DNA of 64,000 nucleotides from Salticus scenicus (taxonomy: Eukaryota; Arthropoda; Arachnida; Araneae; Salticidae). Shown piece by piece: positions 1 through 11,077 of this stretch. Where the stretch lies: positions 351,564,602 to 351,628,601 of the forward strand of contig OZ005652.1 of NCBI GenBank assembly GCA_963930645.1, read 5' to 3'. The translations under genes were made by a program, and so were the position numbers. The notes beneath the pieces were generated by a model. The model ran no database searches. It was not told the origin of the DNA and saw nothing but the letters and a program-made list of their open reading frames with translations. How positions within the stretch are numbered: position 1 is the stretch's first letter; each line of letters starts with the position of its first letter.

Positions 1-447
1 TTGTGTTCTGTGAGAGGTATTTCTATAAACCATATTTTTAATGCCTTTACTGTACACAAATCTTAATGAAACTGATATGTTATTCAAGTTTACTAACGGA
101 TGTTTCCTATATGAAACAGAGTAAATTACACCATTGGTTTGTGTATAGGGACATCCGAAAGTTTTCCAAGGCATTGTGTTCTATGGGAGGTATTTCTATA
201 AGCCAAATTTTAATATCTTTACTCTACACAAATCTTAATGAAATTGAAATATGTTATTCAAGATCACTATCGGATGTTTCCTATATAAAATGTAGTAAAT
301 ACCACGACTAGTTTGTGTACAGAAATGCTCAAAATTACTCCAAAGCATTGAGTTCTGTGAGAGGTATTTCTATAAACCAAATTTTACTTACTTTACTTTG
401 ACCAAAGCTGAATGAAATTGAAATATGTTATTCATATGCACATTTTT
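1..447. repeat. 174-bp tandem satellite, cut by the window edge
   Basis: Units begin at 1, 174 and 348 with TTGTGTTCTGTGAGAGG or a close variant; the period is 173-174 bp. The third unit decays after about 100 bp. Since 174 is a multiple of three, a frame stays open across units (66-311), but it shows no domain and I do not regard it as a gene. The array probably continues to the left of the window. Confidence 0.85.
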
Positions 448-1415
448 TTTTAATATAGTATAATTAGCATTAGATTTACACGGCGATACAAAAGTATTCA
501 GTTACTTTAAGAACTATTAATAAAATTTGCTGGAATTGTACTTTTGTTTACATTAAGCGTTTTCTACACTTTCTAACATGTTTTAAGTTTGAATATGATT
601 TCAATTTGTGTATATGTCTGTTCGATTGTCTATCTTTCTAACTGTTTGTTTCCCGTTCTCCAGTGTCTGTAAATATTTTCAGAATTTTTTAAAAATCTTA
701 TATATTAACCAAGTTTGCTACGCAATTTTCCGTATTTAAAAGGACGTTAATAGATCCTGTACAACTAGTTTGTGTACAGGGACAAACAAAGAAATAACAA
801 TATATTGCGGTTTAGGAGAGACATTTTTAAAAATTCACATTTAAAAAACTTTCTACTGTAAAAATTATCATAAAGAAATCGACGTGTATAGTTAGCATTC
901 TAACATAATTTTTTTTATAGAATATGATGCGATTAACCTTCAGATTTACAATGCTACACTATAAAGTATTTAGACTTCAGACACATTAAGCTCTGCAATT
1001 ATAATCTAATGGCTGCATTTTCTTTTTCGTTAAGCCTTTTTAAGACTTTCGAACAATGTCTAAGAGTGATTTTAAATTCAGTTAGTCTATTTGTATACTT
1101 TTCCGTCCTTCTGTCTGTCTGTTGCCTGATACCGTAGGCACAGATGATTGAAAGTTAAACGATACAACTAGTACGTGCAGTTGGAAAGTGTTAATTATCA
1201 ATGCGTACTGCATGATGTTTCGTTCTTGTTTTTAAAACAAAGAAGTTGATTGAAATTTTCTACAGGATTACTCATCTTATTTACTTGAATATTTTACTAT
1301 AGAATTAATTTTTAACTAGATTCCAAATAACAAAAGAAGCTAAAAATTGACACTAATACCATTGATACACCTTTTATACCTTTATGCATCTTTTCTTTCT
1401 CTGTGCAAATAAATA
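448..1415. repeat. two diverged copies of a ~430-bp sequence
   Basis: About 455-720 and about 890-1150 share an ordered set of features: a GTTAGCATT/ATTAGCATT block, CAGATTTACA/AGATTTACA, a run containing AAGTATT, TTAAGCGTTTT/TTAAGCCTTTT, and a (CTGT)-rich end. No coding potential is visible. Between and after them I see only AT-rich sequence. Confidence 0.4.
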
Positions 1416-2477
1416 TCTATGTAATATTTCTCTAACGTGGACCAATTTCAATGGGCTCTTCCCACCTGACGTCAGAGGTCACATGATACAGGAAAAACAA
1501 ATAGCAGACAAAGTCTTGTTTATCTATAGCGATTACTGAAATAACATATTTTCTATTCTTATTTTTGATCAATCGTATTTAATCTGTGTTATTTTTTATA
1601 AATCGTCATTTTTAATCCATTTTATATCATTATTCATCGTCTTTTGTTTGCTGTATACATTTACAATCATCATTTAGTTTATGTTTGTTATTGATGTTCA
1701 TGAAGAACATGTTTAATACTCTGATTTTTCGTACTTAAATCAGTGACAGTGCAATATTGTATGGCGTAAATCCATTTAGACAAGTAACTAAGTTAATTAA
1801 CTTGTTGTAACACCTTTATGTAATTAAATTAAATGAAAATATTTTAAAATTTCAAATTATAATCCATAAACATTCCACAAGAAGCTATCATTTATTGCAA
1901 GATCAGTTAATGTTACAGTTACACTACAATATACAAAAATCGATTCTTATAGGTAAAAATAAATAAACACATGAAATGTTTTTTTTTTTTTTTTTTTTTT
2001 TTAATTATTAAATTTACAAATACAATTATTCTACTGTTTGCAAATGCACAATATTACTTTTATTTAATTTTACATTAAATATTAAAATTTTTGTTCTTAA
2101 GAACAATATTTAATTGAATTCGATTCTCAGAATTTGATTATTCGTTTTCCTCTATCACGTGATTGGGCAGACGACGGTGGGAAGAGCCCATTAATTTTTG
2201 TCGAAACGATACGATAGTGGTGAAATTAATAAAATACGCGAGGATAAAAAATAATATTTAAAAATGAACAATATTTAAGCACGCAGGTTCAGCTCAATGA
2301 TCTAATAAGAAAACATGATGACATTATTTTATGGGAAATGTATTTTTAAAAGTTTATTTCTTCAGAATCTTTGCACGCGTCATTTTAAATCTAGCAATAT
2401 TTTAAAGATAAAACAGAATGTGAATTATTATCATAAATTGACTAAAAAACGCAATCATAAAAAGTATAATCAAAATA

Positions 2478-2516
<39 letters not shown>

Positions 2517-2841
2517 AAAATTATGCCAAAACAAATAATATGTCATTGCATTCATGGCGATTAAAATTTAAAAGGCGTCACAGGGGTCCTTTACTAAAAA
2601 CCATACTGCCTGCGGAAGTATCAAAACTGTGTCATCAATCATGAATTTTATTTTGAAACTTTTCTTTGAATGATTCTGGTTTCACTATTGCATAATATAT
2701 ATTTGGTTCTAATAATAATTTGGCTTCTGGTAAGTTAAATTTTTAATAAGGTGGTGAAATCGGTATATATTTATAAGTTTCAAATTTTAAAGGTAAATAA
2801 GAAAAGGAATAAAGTACGAAAATTTCGCACGGTTCTGCTAG
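1416..2841 (+). mobile_element. Helitron-like element, family E, interrupted by a MITE
   Basis: The left end is A|TCTATGTAATATTTC. The right end has a short palindrome, TGCGAAAATTTCGCA type (its first base differs in this copy), about 8 nt before CTAG, and a T follows. TC start, hairpin, CTAG end and insertion between A and T are the Helitron terminal rules. No helicase or Rep coding sequence is present, so it is non-autonomous. Related copies are at 11295-12183, 12184-12650 and 57282-57951. A 737-bp MITE sits inside at 1453-2189; without it the element is about 690 bp. Confidence 0.65.
1453..2189. mobile_element. MITE with GGGCTCTTCCCACC termini and AT target duplication
   Basis: The inverted ends are GGGCTCTTCCCACC at 1453 and its complement ending at 2189. 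Similarity continues for about 37 bp, including CACRTGATA. AT flanks both ends. The related element at 57282 carries the uninterrupted site (CAATTATTTTTTGTCG), so the insertion boundary is well supported. No coding sequence is seen; a poly-T tract lies at 1980-2002. A 2-bp AT duplication is, as I recall, typical of ISL2EU-group transposons; that assignment is an inference. Confidence 0.65.
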
Positions 2842-3600
2842 TAGTTAAATAAAAATCAGGTAATAATATTGCTGCATTTAAATAATTTAAAAAAAAAAAA
2901 TTATAAAAAATACAACAGATTTCATTTAAAACTTGTTTTATGTTTTAAATACATTTACTACAAAAGAAAACAGTTATAAATTTTAGACACGTACAAAAAA
3001 CGTTAAAAAACGTACTTTATATCCGTTGTCGGTAAGACACATTTTAGTACTGTCAAATGTATAACGATGCTTTAAACGATAACTATCGTGACGAACGAAG
3101 AAAAAGAAATTGTCAAAAGTTAACAGGCAAGAAGTGAAAAGGCAGAACAACTTCAGATTTAAAAAAAAAAAAAAAAAAAAAATCCATGTCACAAAAGTAA
3201 ATTATTAATATTTATTATAAGATGCAAGATGATTAAAATAAAACTAAGAAATATTATTTAAGAAATTAAATTGTAAGACTTGTCATTCTAGACATTTTTG
3301 TTTTAGAAAAATGACAAGATATTTGGTGAAATGAGAAGTCATATCCATTGCTGATAAGTTGACAATTGACATGACTTTCCTTTACGACTTTTTTTGTCCT
3401 TGTAGATATATTTTTAGTTTCTATTTTATTTTACTGCTGAGACATCAGAGAGACCTTTCGTTGAAATTTAAAAGTTCTTGGTGTTCGTGTGTACCAATAT
3501 AGCACTGTCAAAAATCATTCAATTGTTTCAAATATTTATGGGTCAAATGGAATTACAATTTTTAATGATATCACACAATCAACTGTGGAAGAAAATTATA
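2842..3600. other. unassigned AT-rich sequence
   Basis: I see no gene, satellite or element ends here. It contains poly-A at 3162-3182 and short AT-rich open frames without recognisable protein features. Confidence 0.5.
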
Positions 3601-3609
3601 TTTATTGAA

Positions 3610-4030
3610 ATTTTATTTTTCCGACTGAGTGAAAATAATGCCTGGACCGGGACTCGAACCCCGGATCTTTGACTTACAAAGTCAAGGCTCTACCAATTGA
3701 GCTATCCAGGCCGACACCCCGGTCAGCATTACTCACTCAGACAACTTTCAGGCAGAAAACATCTCTGGTCTATCATGTAGATCGCTCAACAGAAACCGCA
3801 GGAAAGGGAAATTTATTTTTCCGACTGAGTGAAAATAATGCCTGGACCGGGACTCGAATCCCGGATCTTTGACTTACAATAGTTAAAATAATCTTTGACT
3901 TAATAGTTAAAATAATCTTTGACTTAATAGTTAAAATAATCTTTGACTTACAATAGTTAAGTCAAAGATCCGGGGTTCGAGTCCCGGTCCAGGCATTATT
4001 TTCACTCAGTCGGAAAAATAAAATTTCAAT
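3610..4030. repeat. inverted duplication of the tRNA 3' half plus a 24-bp tandem repeat
   Basis: The trailer TTTTTCCGACTGAGTGAAAA plus the tRNA 3' half recurs in direct orientation at 3820-3880 and inverted at 3957-4030. Between these, a 24-bp unit containing AATAGTTAAAATAATCTTTG is repeated about three times (3877-3955). The outer ends of the block form an inverted repeat of about 80 bp. Confidence 0.8.
3640..3711 (-). tRNA. tRNA-Thr (UGU)-like gene
   Basis: The complement folds as a 72-nt cloverleaf. The acceptor GCCTGGA pairs with TCCAGGC. The D-arm is GCTC/GAGC. The anticodon stem TTGAC/GTCAA encloses TTTGTAA, giving anticodon UGU. The T-loop is TTCGAGT. The T-stem CGGGG/CCCGG has one G-G mismatch. 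A TTTT lies a few bases past the 3' end and could terminate Pol III. The body otherwise resembles tRNA-Lys, so this could be an altered tRNA or a SINE progenitor. Two 3'-half copies with the same trailer follow, so pseudogene status is possible. Confidence 0.65.
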
Positions 4031-4173
4031 AAATACAAATTGAATTAGTTGTATAACTTTTGGTATATATGACTCGTGTAAAATAATACGCAAATTTTTT
4101 TGGAAAAATTAGGGCCTATAAATAATTAAAAAAAAACATTTTAATACCGTTACCCTGCATTCAAAATAATAAA

Positions 4174-4968
4174 ACTAGTAAGATGTGGCCATCACAAAAC
4201 TTCCTTCTATATTTTCATTTACAAATTCAATCAGTATGAAAAAGTTATTAGAATTATTATTTATCAAAATTAATTTCCATGATGAATGCTGACGATTTTT
4301 TTTCTCATAGAAGTATAACGCTAGATGTCGAAAGAAAGTGAATTTATATTCCTACTAACAATATTTAAAAAAATGCGCTTTTTTATGAAAAAACAATCGA
4401 TAACTTTGTTTTAAATTATCAAATATCAGTGGTTCAATCATTTGTTTTAAAGGTATTTACGAGTTCTTTTTAAAGATACCCATATTGAAAATTTACACTC
4501 CTCGGGGTATCCCCCCACCCCCACCCCAGAGGGAGAAGCGTTGCATCCATGCTTCCAAAAACTTTTTCGTATTTGTCTATTTCTATTATGAATAATTCTT
4601 TTTAATTTCATAATAATTCTTTAAAAATAATTCTAATTGTGTACACTAATAGGAAGTTTTATCCAATACCTCCATGTTAAAAATTTAGAAAAAAGGGATA
4701 GTAACATCACCTGTAGTTGATAGACACTAACTTATGTCAAGGTGCAACTACATATCAATTTGTATGAAATTTTGTGCAGTAGTTGTTGAGATACAGTTGC
4801 CATAAAACTTTTGTGGTAACTGTGTCTAACATTTCCTTTTGTGTCTAATATTTTCTAAAAATGGTGAAATCGTGTTCTAGACCTATCAAAACGTCTAAAT
4901 ACATCAAAACCCTAAGTCCAATATTCTTACGAAATCAATACTTTCTTCTATTGAATATAGAGGAAAGT
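4174..4968 (-). mobile_element. repeat family A copy 1 (Helentron-like, non-autonomous)
   Basis: Read on the complement, it starts with a TACTTTCTTCTAT-type hairpin and ends in CTAGT (ACTAGT at 4174). It carries the family landmarks: the TTTTAAAGGTAT module, C/G homopolymer clusters near 4511, and the ATCAAAACCC module near 4900. It is more diverged than the other copies. No coding sequence. Confidence 0.75.
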
Positions 4969-5350
4969 AATAAACTTGCGGTACGTTGAGGTCTGGTCGA
5001 ACAAGATGCCGTGTCACGTCTTTTATACGCAGATGACGTAGGGAGACGCTGACCACTCACAGGGCAGGTACATAAGTAACAAGACGTATGTTACTTTTTT
5101 GATGAATTTTTAGAAATTTCTTAGATTAATTTGTATCGATAATCCATCTTTCTTCATCTGGTAAGTGTTAAGGAATTTACTTGTCCTCATTTAGTTAGTT
5201 ATATAAACCGTAATTTACACAGGAAAAAATAATTTGGGTAATTTTTACATCTACAGTGTTTTAAACACCCCGACGAACGTTTAAAGAGGTTTGTCGGAAT
5301 TTCATTTTTGTAAGTTAATATCACTGCTCTACATGAAAATCAGACCCAAA
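4969..5350. other. unassigned, locally GC-richer sequence
   Basis: About 4990-5090 is less AT-rich (GCCGTGTCACGTC, GATGACGTAGGGAGACGC). It encodes nothing I recognise and may be the left flank of the foldback that follows. Confidence 0.35.
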
Positions 5351-5868
5351 ACCATTTTTGTAAATTCTTATATAAAATGTCCTCCTGAATCCGAATCTGA
5401 CAGTCATTTCCTATCACCTACCATTTTTTGAGGACGTCCCCTATTTTTATCTCTTTTCGATAATTTTATGGCTATAAATTTGATTTGCAGAGAGGGCAAG
5501 GATTAATTTAACTGGTAAATACCTTCTGAGGGGCTACAGAGTTGGAAAATTCTAAAACATGAACATTTGCAGCAAGGGGAAAATTTAGGGGGGGGGGGTT
5601 TGCCACTGAAATTATGAATTACATTTATTATATTTTATTAATCAATTATTATTATTATTTATTATAGATTATTATTATTTTTTAAAGTGTTATAATAATT
5701 CTTTTCTATTCTCCAAATCAAATTCATGGCCATAAAATTACTAAACAGTGATAAAAATGGGGCGAGAGGTGTCATCCGTAGAAAACGGTGAGTGATTGTG
5801 CAAAATGGGGGTTGAATTCAGGAGGTCATTTTACAGAAGAATCATCAGAAATGGTATCAGGGCTCTAT
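5351..5868. repeat. diverged foldback (inverted repeat, ~150-bp arms)
   Basis: The left arm, about 5351-5490, contains AAAATGTCCTCCTGAATCC and ATTTTATGGCTATAAATTTG. It matches the complement of about 5710-5868, which contains TTGAATTCAGGAGGTCATTT and CAAATTCATGGCCATAAAAT. The arms have diverged and the loop is AT-rich. I could not define ends or a target duplication. Confidence 0.5.
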
Positions 5869-7461
5869 TTTTTTTTCAACGCAATGTAATTGGGATTTTA
5901 CGTCTTGTTAAACGTTTTGGTGTAAGATACCGATAGTTTTACATTGAAAAAAGACGTCTAGTTTCCTTTTGTGTTATTTTAAGTTACATCTGGTCATTAA
6001 TTTTAGCAAAATAATAAATAAGATAATATTTCGGTTCAGTTTTGTCTACGACAATCTTCTGATTTAAAATAAAAACATAAGGTTTGATAAATTACATTGA
6101 AATCCCACAAGCCGTCATACCGCTCAAGCGTCAAAGGTGCGTTGCCGCTTTCATTGCAGCATTCGTGCCTATTTCCTTCGCTTGACGAAGGGTCGTGTGT
6201 TCTTTCGACCCAAAACAATTGTTTCGAGTTTAATGCATTTTATGGTGTTTATTTAAAGTTTCATAATTATCAATTAGGTATTATCCGCATGCCACTGAAT
6301 AAGTGCCAATGTTCGCCAAATGTCAAATTTTCTATTAATATATATATACACTACCAATAAGTATTTGGACACTTTCGAATTTAGACATTTTGCCAAATAT
6401 CTAGAAAATATCTTTAGAAATCCTCTTGAAACTTTGATAGTGTAAAAAACATGTTATACCTCACATATTTCAGCAAATTTGCGTCCTGAAGAGGAAAAGG
6501 GGACCAGTAAAAAATTTAACAAAATTCAAAATATTTTGGATCTTCCTGTAAAAAGGAATACTTTAAATGCGTTTCGGCTGTCGCATGTATTATGAGGATT
6601 TTTATCATTATCTGTTAAATTTCTATGAAGCTACCACATATATTCATAGAAATATAACTCTTTTTTTTTTTTTTTTTTTTTTGCAAAAAAATTTTCTACT
6701 TTTTTAATTAAAACATGTAGGATATTAGGGTATTAGACCCAGTGCAAAGTGATTTTCAGGAAATTTAGCACACTACATTAGTCACAGCACAGCATACTGC
6801 AATCAGAATGTGAAAATGTTAAATATCTTGCGAAATATGAGCCTTTTTACTACATAATTTTTAACTACACATGCGCTAGCTTTTTTAAAAAAATCATTTG
6901 CATAATTTAATAGCCAAAAGTATTGAACAACTTATATGAAAACCCCACACAAATATCGTATTAATTTAAAGAGTTTTGAGAGATAGAATGAACAGTATTT
7001 CAGCTCTCCTAAAAAAAAAGGAGAGGGGGAGGTGATAAGGGGTTTTATCAATATTTATTTACAATCAGCGAACACTGTATTACCGTTGGGTATTGACTGA
7101 ATTAAATCTAAAATATGAGTAAAACTCCTTCTAGTTTAGCTTTTATTTTGAGAGAACTGAAATTTTGTTTATTCTATCTCTCATAACTTTTTGAATTTAC
7201 ACGATATTTGTTTGGAGTTTTCATGTAGGTTGCTCAATACTCTTTGCTATTAAATTATGCAAATGGTTTTTTTTTTTTTTTTTTTAAAGCTAGCGCATGC
7301 GTCGTTAAAAGTTATTTAGTAAAAATACTCGTATTTCGTAATAAATTTAACATTTTTGCCTTCAGATTGCAGTATGCTGTGCCTAATATATTATGCTAAA
7401 TTTTCTAAATATGTCTTTGCGCTGGGTCTAATACCCTACATCTTATAATTAAAAAAGTGAT

Positions 7462-7493
<32 letters not shown>

Positions 7494-7823
7494 TTTTTTT
7501 TTTTGTAATTTTTTAAAACAATTGTTGTATTTCCATGAATATATGTGGTAGCCTCATACAAATTTATACAAATAATGAGAAAAATCCTCTTAATCACATG
7601 CTGCAGCTAAAACGCATTTAAAGCATTACTTTTTACAGGGTGACCCAAAACATTTTTACTTTTGTTTAATTTTTTACTGGTCCCCTTTTTCTCTTGAGGA
7701 CGCCACTTTTGCTAAAATATATGAAGTTTAACATGTTCTTTACACTACTGAAGTTTCAAGATGATTTCTAAAGAACTTTACTAGACATTTGACAAAACGT
7801 CTAAATTCAAAAGTGTCCAAATA

Positions 7824-9128
7824 CGAGGGTTGCTATTTATATTTCTGGCCTTGGCAACAGTAAGTGTTACCAGGCGACCACTGACGTTTCCAATCGAAAG
7901 TTTGATATTTTAAACCATAACTTCTTCAGACTTGCCATTTTAGCGTGATTTGTGTTATTTACAGTAAATCGAAAAATTCCTCTCGGGCAAAAAATGGAAT
8001 TGACTCGTAAACGTTTTCGTGCAATTATTTTTCATAACTTCGACGTAGATTATCAAGGCAAGAGTACTTCGAGGAACTTAATTCTTTATACAGCAGTAAA
8101 GCACTATTTTACAGCGCTCTAAAAAACTGGTATAAAAAAATTCAATCTTAGTCGACTTTCGCTCTAGGACGAATTCCATGATGTAAGTCGTCCAAAATCG
8201 GTAGTTCTGCCAGAAAATATCCATTCTGTGCGTGAATTGATAAAGCAAAATTGTCATGTGACATACCGTGACATTGAAGCATCTTTGGACATTAGTATGA
8301 CAAGCATCAATAAGATATTACATGAACATTTGGCCGTAAAGAAGATTTGCTCGCGTTCGATCCCCCATAATTTCACAAACGCTCAAAAAAAGGCTGATGT
8401 CGATTGATGCAAGGAAATGTTGTAAAAGAACATTCAAGGTGCATCAAAGGCTGTATATAATATCTTCACCGGTGATGAATCTTGTATCTATGCGTATGAG
8501 CCTGAAACAGAACGGAAAATCGACTGTATGGGTCTTCCAAGACGAACCAAGTCCAACATAATTTGTTTTTTGGAAGAAGCGCATCGAAGGAAATGGTTGC
8601 CTGTTACCTCGGCATTACCGGTTACGTGGCGACAGTGGCGTTAGAGCAACGCAGAATGGTCAATCCTGAATGGTACACGACCATTTGCTTGCCAGAATCC
8701 ATTGGTAAAATTCGGAAAAAAAAAAAAAAAAGCAGAAAAAGAAGCGAATCATTCTTCTTCTTGACAATGCGAGCTCTCATACATCAGTTCAAGCAAAAGA
8801 ATTTTTGACCAGTCAAAACATCGAATTGATGAGTCATCCGCCGTACAGCCCTGATTTGGCAACCAATGACTTTTTTTTAACCCCGCACTTCAAAAATGAA
8901 TTATGTGGTCAACGATTTTCGACACCCGAAGAAGAGGTTTATGCTTTCAAAACGCATGTTTTGGAGTTACCTGAATTGGAGTGGAAAAAGTGTTTCGAAA
9001 ATCAGTTCAAACACATACAAAAGTATATTGATCTTCATGTAGAATATTTTGAAAAGTAATAAAACCAATTTCGATCATAAATATTTGTTTTTTCATTATT
9101 ATGCGAGAAATATAAATAGCAACCCTTG
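7824..9128 (+). mobile_element. mariner transposon, inactivated
   Basis: 1305 bp, the usual mariner length. Inverted ends CGAGGGTTGCTATTTATATT are at 7824 and, complemented, up to 9128, flanked by TA. The terminal repeats are well preserved for about 23 bp. Confidence 0.93.
7994..9059 (+). pseudogene. mariner transposase (DD34D type), frameshifted
   Basis: The start at 7994 gives MELTRKRFRAIIF, the family's N-terminal helix-turn-helix region. Further blocks in order are HVTYRDIEASL, SIPHNFTNAQKK, TGDESCIYAYEPET (first D), LLLDNASSHTS (second D) and HPPYSPDLATNDFFL (third D). It ends HVEYFEK at 9059, the normal C-terminus. Frames change several times, for example near 8150, 8560 and the poly-A at 8716, and there are internal stops. 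An active enzyme would be about 345 residues and would cut and paste its own element at TA. Confidence 0.92.
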
Positions 9129-9289
9129 TACTTATTGATAAATAGTGTATAAATGATACGAAAAAAATATAATTAATTATTGTTTAAAAAAATATATTTT
9201 TATAAATACATTATTACATGTTCCAACGATACTGTACAATACCAGTACAATGGTATTTACATGTACCGGTAAATTTAATAGTACTCGGC

Positions 9290-9985
9290 CGTATACGAAT
9301 CTCAAAACGTACAAAAGTTTGTTCCGCAGCTATCTTTATCAGGCATGTACGTACGCTTCATGCACCCAAGAACAAAAAGACAAAAAAAGTCATTGGATGC
9401 CTCTACCTTATTGAGCATAAATCTCAGCACGCATAAAACTCGGTTTCGCAGCAATCACTATCACACATGTATGTAAGCTTCGCACACATGGAAAAAAAAA
9501 ATCACTTTGTACCACTACCTTTTGATGTGCATGAATATCAAAACGCACAAAACTCAGTTCTGCAGTAATCGCTAATACCCATGACCAGTGTTGCCAGATC
9601 TGCCAAATTTTTTATTCAATAATCACCAATAATTTTTAATTGTAACGTTTGCCTAATCACATTGAATATTAATCGTCTATTGTGTATATCAAATATCACT
9701 TTTTAAAATTATTCGTGATTATTGAATAAAAAAACCGTCAGATCTGGCAACACTGCCCATGATGTTCGCTTCGCGCGCACGAAAACAAAACAACAATAAA
9801 AAAGTCACTCGGTGCAGCTACTTCACTGTGCATGAATCTCAAAAATGCACGAAATCGGTATTGCACGAAATCACTATTACGCATGTATGTGAGCATCGCG
9901 CACACACACACACACAAAAAAAAAAAGTCACTGGATACCCTACCTCAATGTGCAATAATCTGAAAATTGCATGAAATTACGGTAC
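9290..9985. repeat. ~120-bp tandem satellite
   Basis: Unit starts marked by ATCTCAAAACGYACAAAA-like sequence lie near 9300, 9422, 9538, 9837 and 9960. After subtracting the 178-bp insertion in the third unit, the spacings are 116-123 bp. Each unit contains GTATGTRAGC..TCGC and an A-rich stretch followed by GTCACT. Apparent open frames across it are by-products. Confidence 0.8.
9586..9755. mobile_element. hAT-like MITE, 170 bp
   Basis: The ends CAGTGTTGCCAGATCTG and its complement enclose AT-rich, partly palindromic sequence. The flanks are CCCATGAC and CCCATGAT, an 8-bp duplication with one change. The CAGTG terminus and 8-bp duplication fit the hAT superfamily. It split one satellite unit. 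Confidence 0.85.
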
Positions 9986-10214
9986 TTACGTATTATCCGT
10001 AGGTACAATTAATCTGAATTAATTATCAATGCTCATAAATAATTAATATATAAAATTTTATAAACAATGATTAATTATAAATTTGCCATACCATTTATAT
10101 TTATCTTATTATTAAATTTCACGATCTTTGGCCATTATTCACTGGCATGCGGATAATACATAAGTACCTTATTATAAATTAATTAATGTTATTTATATAT
10201 GAAAAATGGATTAT

Positions 10215-10744
10215 CCGCGTTTGTAATGATCGATAGACGGCGCGCTTTCTGAACTGCAGTTGTTAGTAAATATAATAGCCACGTGTATTCGTTATTGTTC
10301 TTTTTGTTATTCTACTTAAAATTCGTACTATAATTTCTCCGTCATTACATCGTGGAAAATTGATTGCTTTTGGAGAAAAAAAATATTTCAGTTTATTCAA
10401 AGTTCGATCGGAAGTAGATTTTTAACTGAAGCTGAACAAATACATTAGTTTCAAATCATCTGATTAATTCTTTACTTCCATTAGCCGAAGCAACTAAAAT
10501 TTTAAATTTGCCATTTGGAAATAAATGGAAGCTTAATACTGGATTTCTTGATCCTTTGGAGTTACACTGTAGCACACAACAGTATGTGTTATCTTTTTTA
10601 CCGGATTTATTCATTTTTATTCAATAAATATATGTGAAACTAAACATCGTCCAGCAATGGCGGCTTATGAAAGCCGAATTAAAGCAAGTTTATTGTAATT
10701 TCACCTTAGCCCACCAGAGGGCGAGCATTTCATTACAATCGCGG
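10215..10744 (-). mobile_element. CCGCG-ended element K1 with THAP remnant
   Basis: The inverted ends are CCGCGTTTGTAATGA (10215) and the complement TCATTACAATCGCGG (to 10744), with AT on both sides. Sub-terminal blocks ATAGCCACGTG and CACCTTAGCCC are shared with K2 and K3. On the complement, about 10583-10500 reads YCCVLQCNSKGSRNPVLSFH, the start of a THAP zinc finger; the second half is missing. I take it as a decayed relative of K3. Confidence 0.7.
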
Positions 10745-10780
10745 ATTGAGCTTCATTATCAAAATTCGTTATATCCAATA

Positions 10781-11063
10781 CGCAAGCGAAGTGTGACGTC
10801 ACAGACCGTCAGTGGATGCAAGAAAATGATTTCCTATGTTAATTTAAAATTAAAATTTTATCAATTTTGCAGCAAAAACAACTTAATCTAACGCATGCAC
10901 ACGATAACTAATGCATATCTATACCGAAATATGGGGATTAAAATCGGGAAATAATTTTCCTTGATTTTTAATAATATTTTATAAAAATTCCAATGGGCGA
11001 TTAACATAGGAAACCTTTTTCTTGCATCCACTGACGGCCAGTGACGTCATCACTTCGCTTGCG
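10781..11063. mobile_element. palindromic MITE (family G), full copy
   Basis: TA|CGCAAGCGAAGTGTGACGTC opens it and the complement closes it at 11063|TA. The inverted ends run about 65 bp, to the TTCCTATGTTAAT block. The centre contains CGATTAACATAGG and AT-rich DNA. TA duplication and small size suggest a Tc1/mariner-type MITE. Partial relatives are at 28800, 34315 and 39478. Confidence 0.8.
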
Positions 11064-11077
11064 TATTATTAAAATAC

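Larger units (their letters stand above)
6349..9147. mobile_element. Tc1/mariner-type foldback element interrupted by a mariner
   Basis: The ends are TA|CACTACCAATAAG at 6349 and the complement ending at 9147|TA. Arms of about 700 bp (6349-7070 and 7085-7823) are inverted copies of each other with many substitutions. Shared blocks include GTATTTGGACACTTT, ATGCGCTAGC and ACCACATATATTCAT. Each arm carries a poly-T tract. There is no transposase between the arms. The mariner at 7824-9128 was inserted 19 bp from the right end. Without it the element is about 1.5 kb. TA duplication and CACT ends fit a Tc1-type non-autonomous element. Confidence 0.8.
6277..10159. mobile_element. possible outer element bounded by an inverted repeat
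   Basis: Left GGTATTATCCGCATGCCACTG (from 6277) and the complement of 10127-10159 (GTATTATCCGCATGCCAGTG) form inverted ends of about 30 bp around everything between them. A partial extra copy of the same end is near 9985. No transposase of its own is seen; later insertions fill the interior. The boundaries are tentative. Confidence 0.35.

Noticed and set aside
66..311. 81-codon open frame
   Set aside because: It lies within the 174-bp satellite; the period is a multiple of three, so the frame is open by arithmetic, and no domain is seen.
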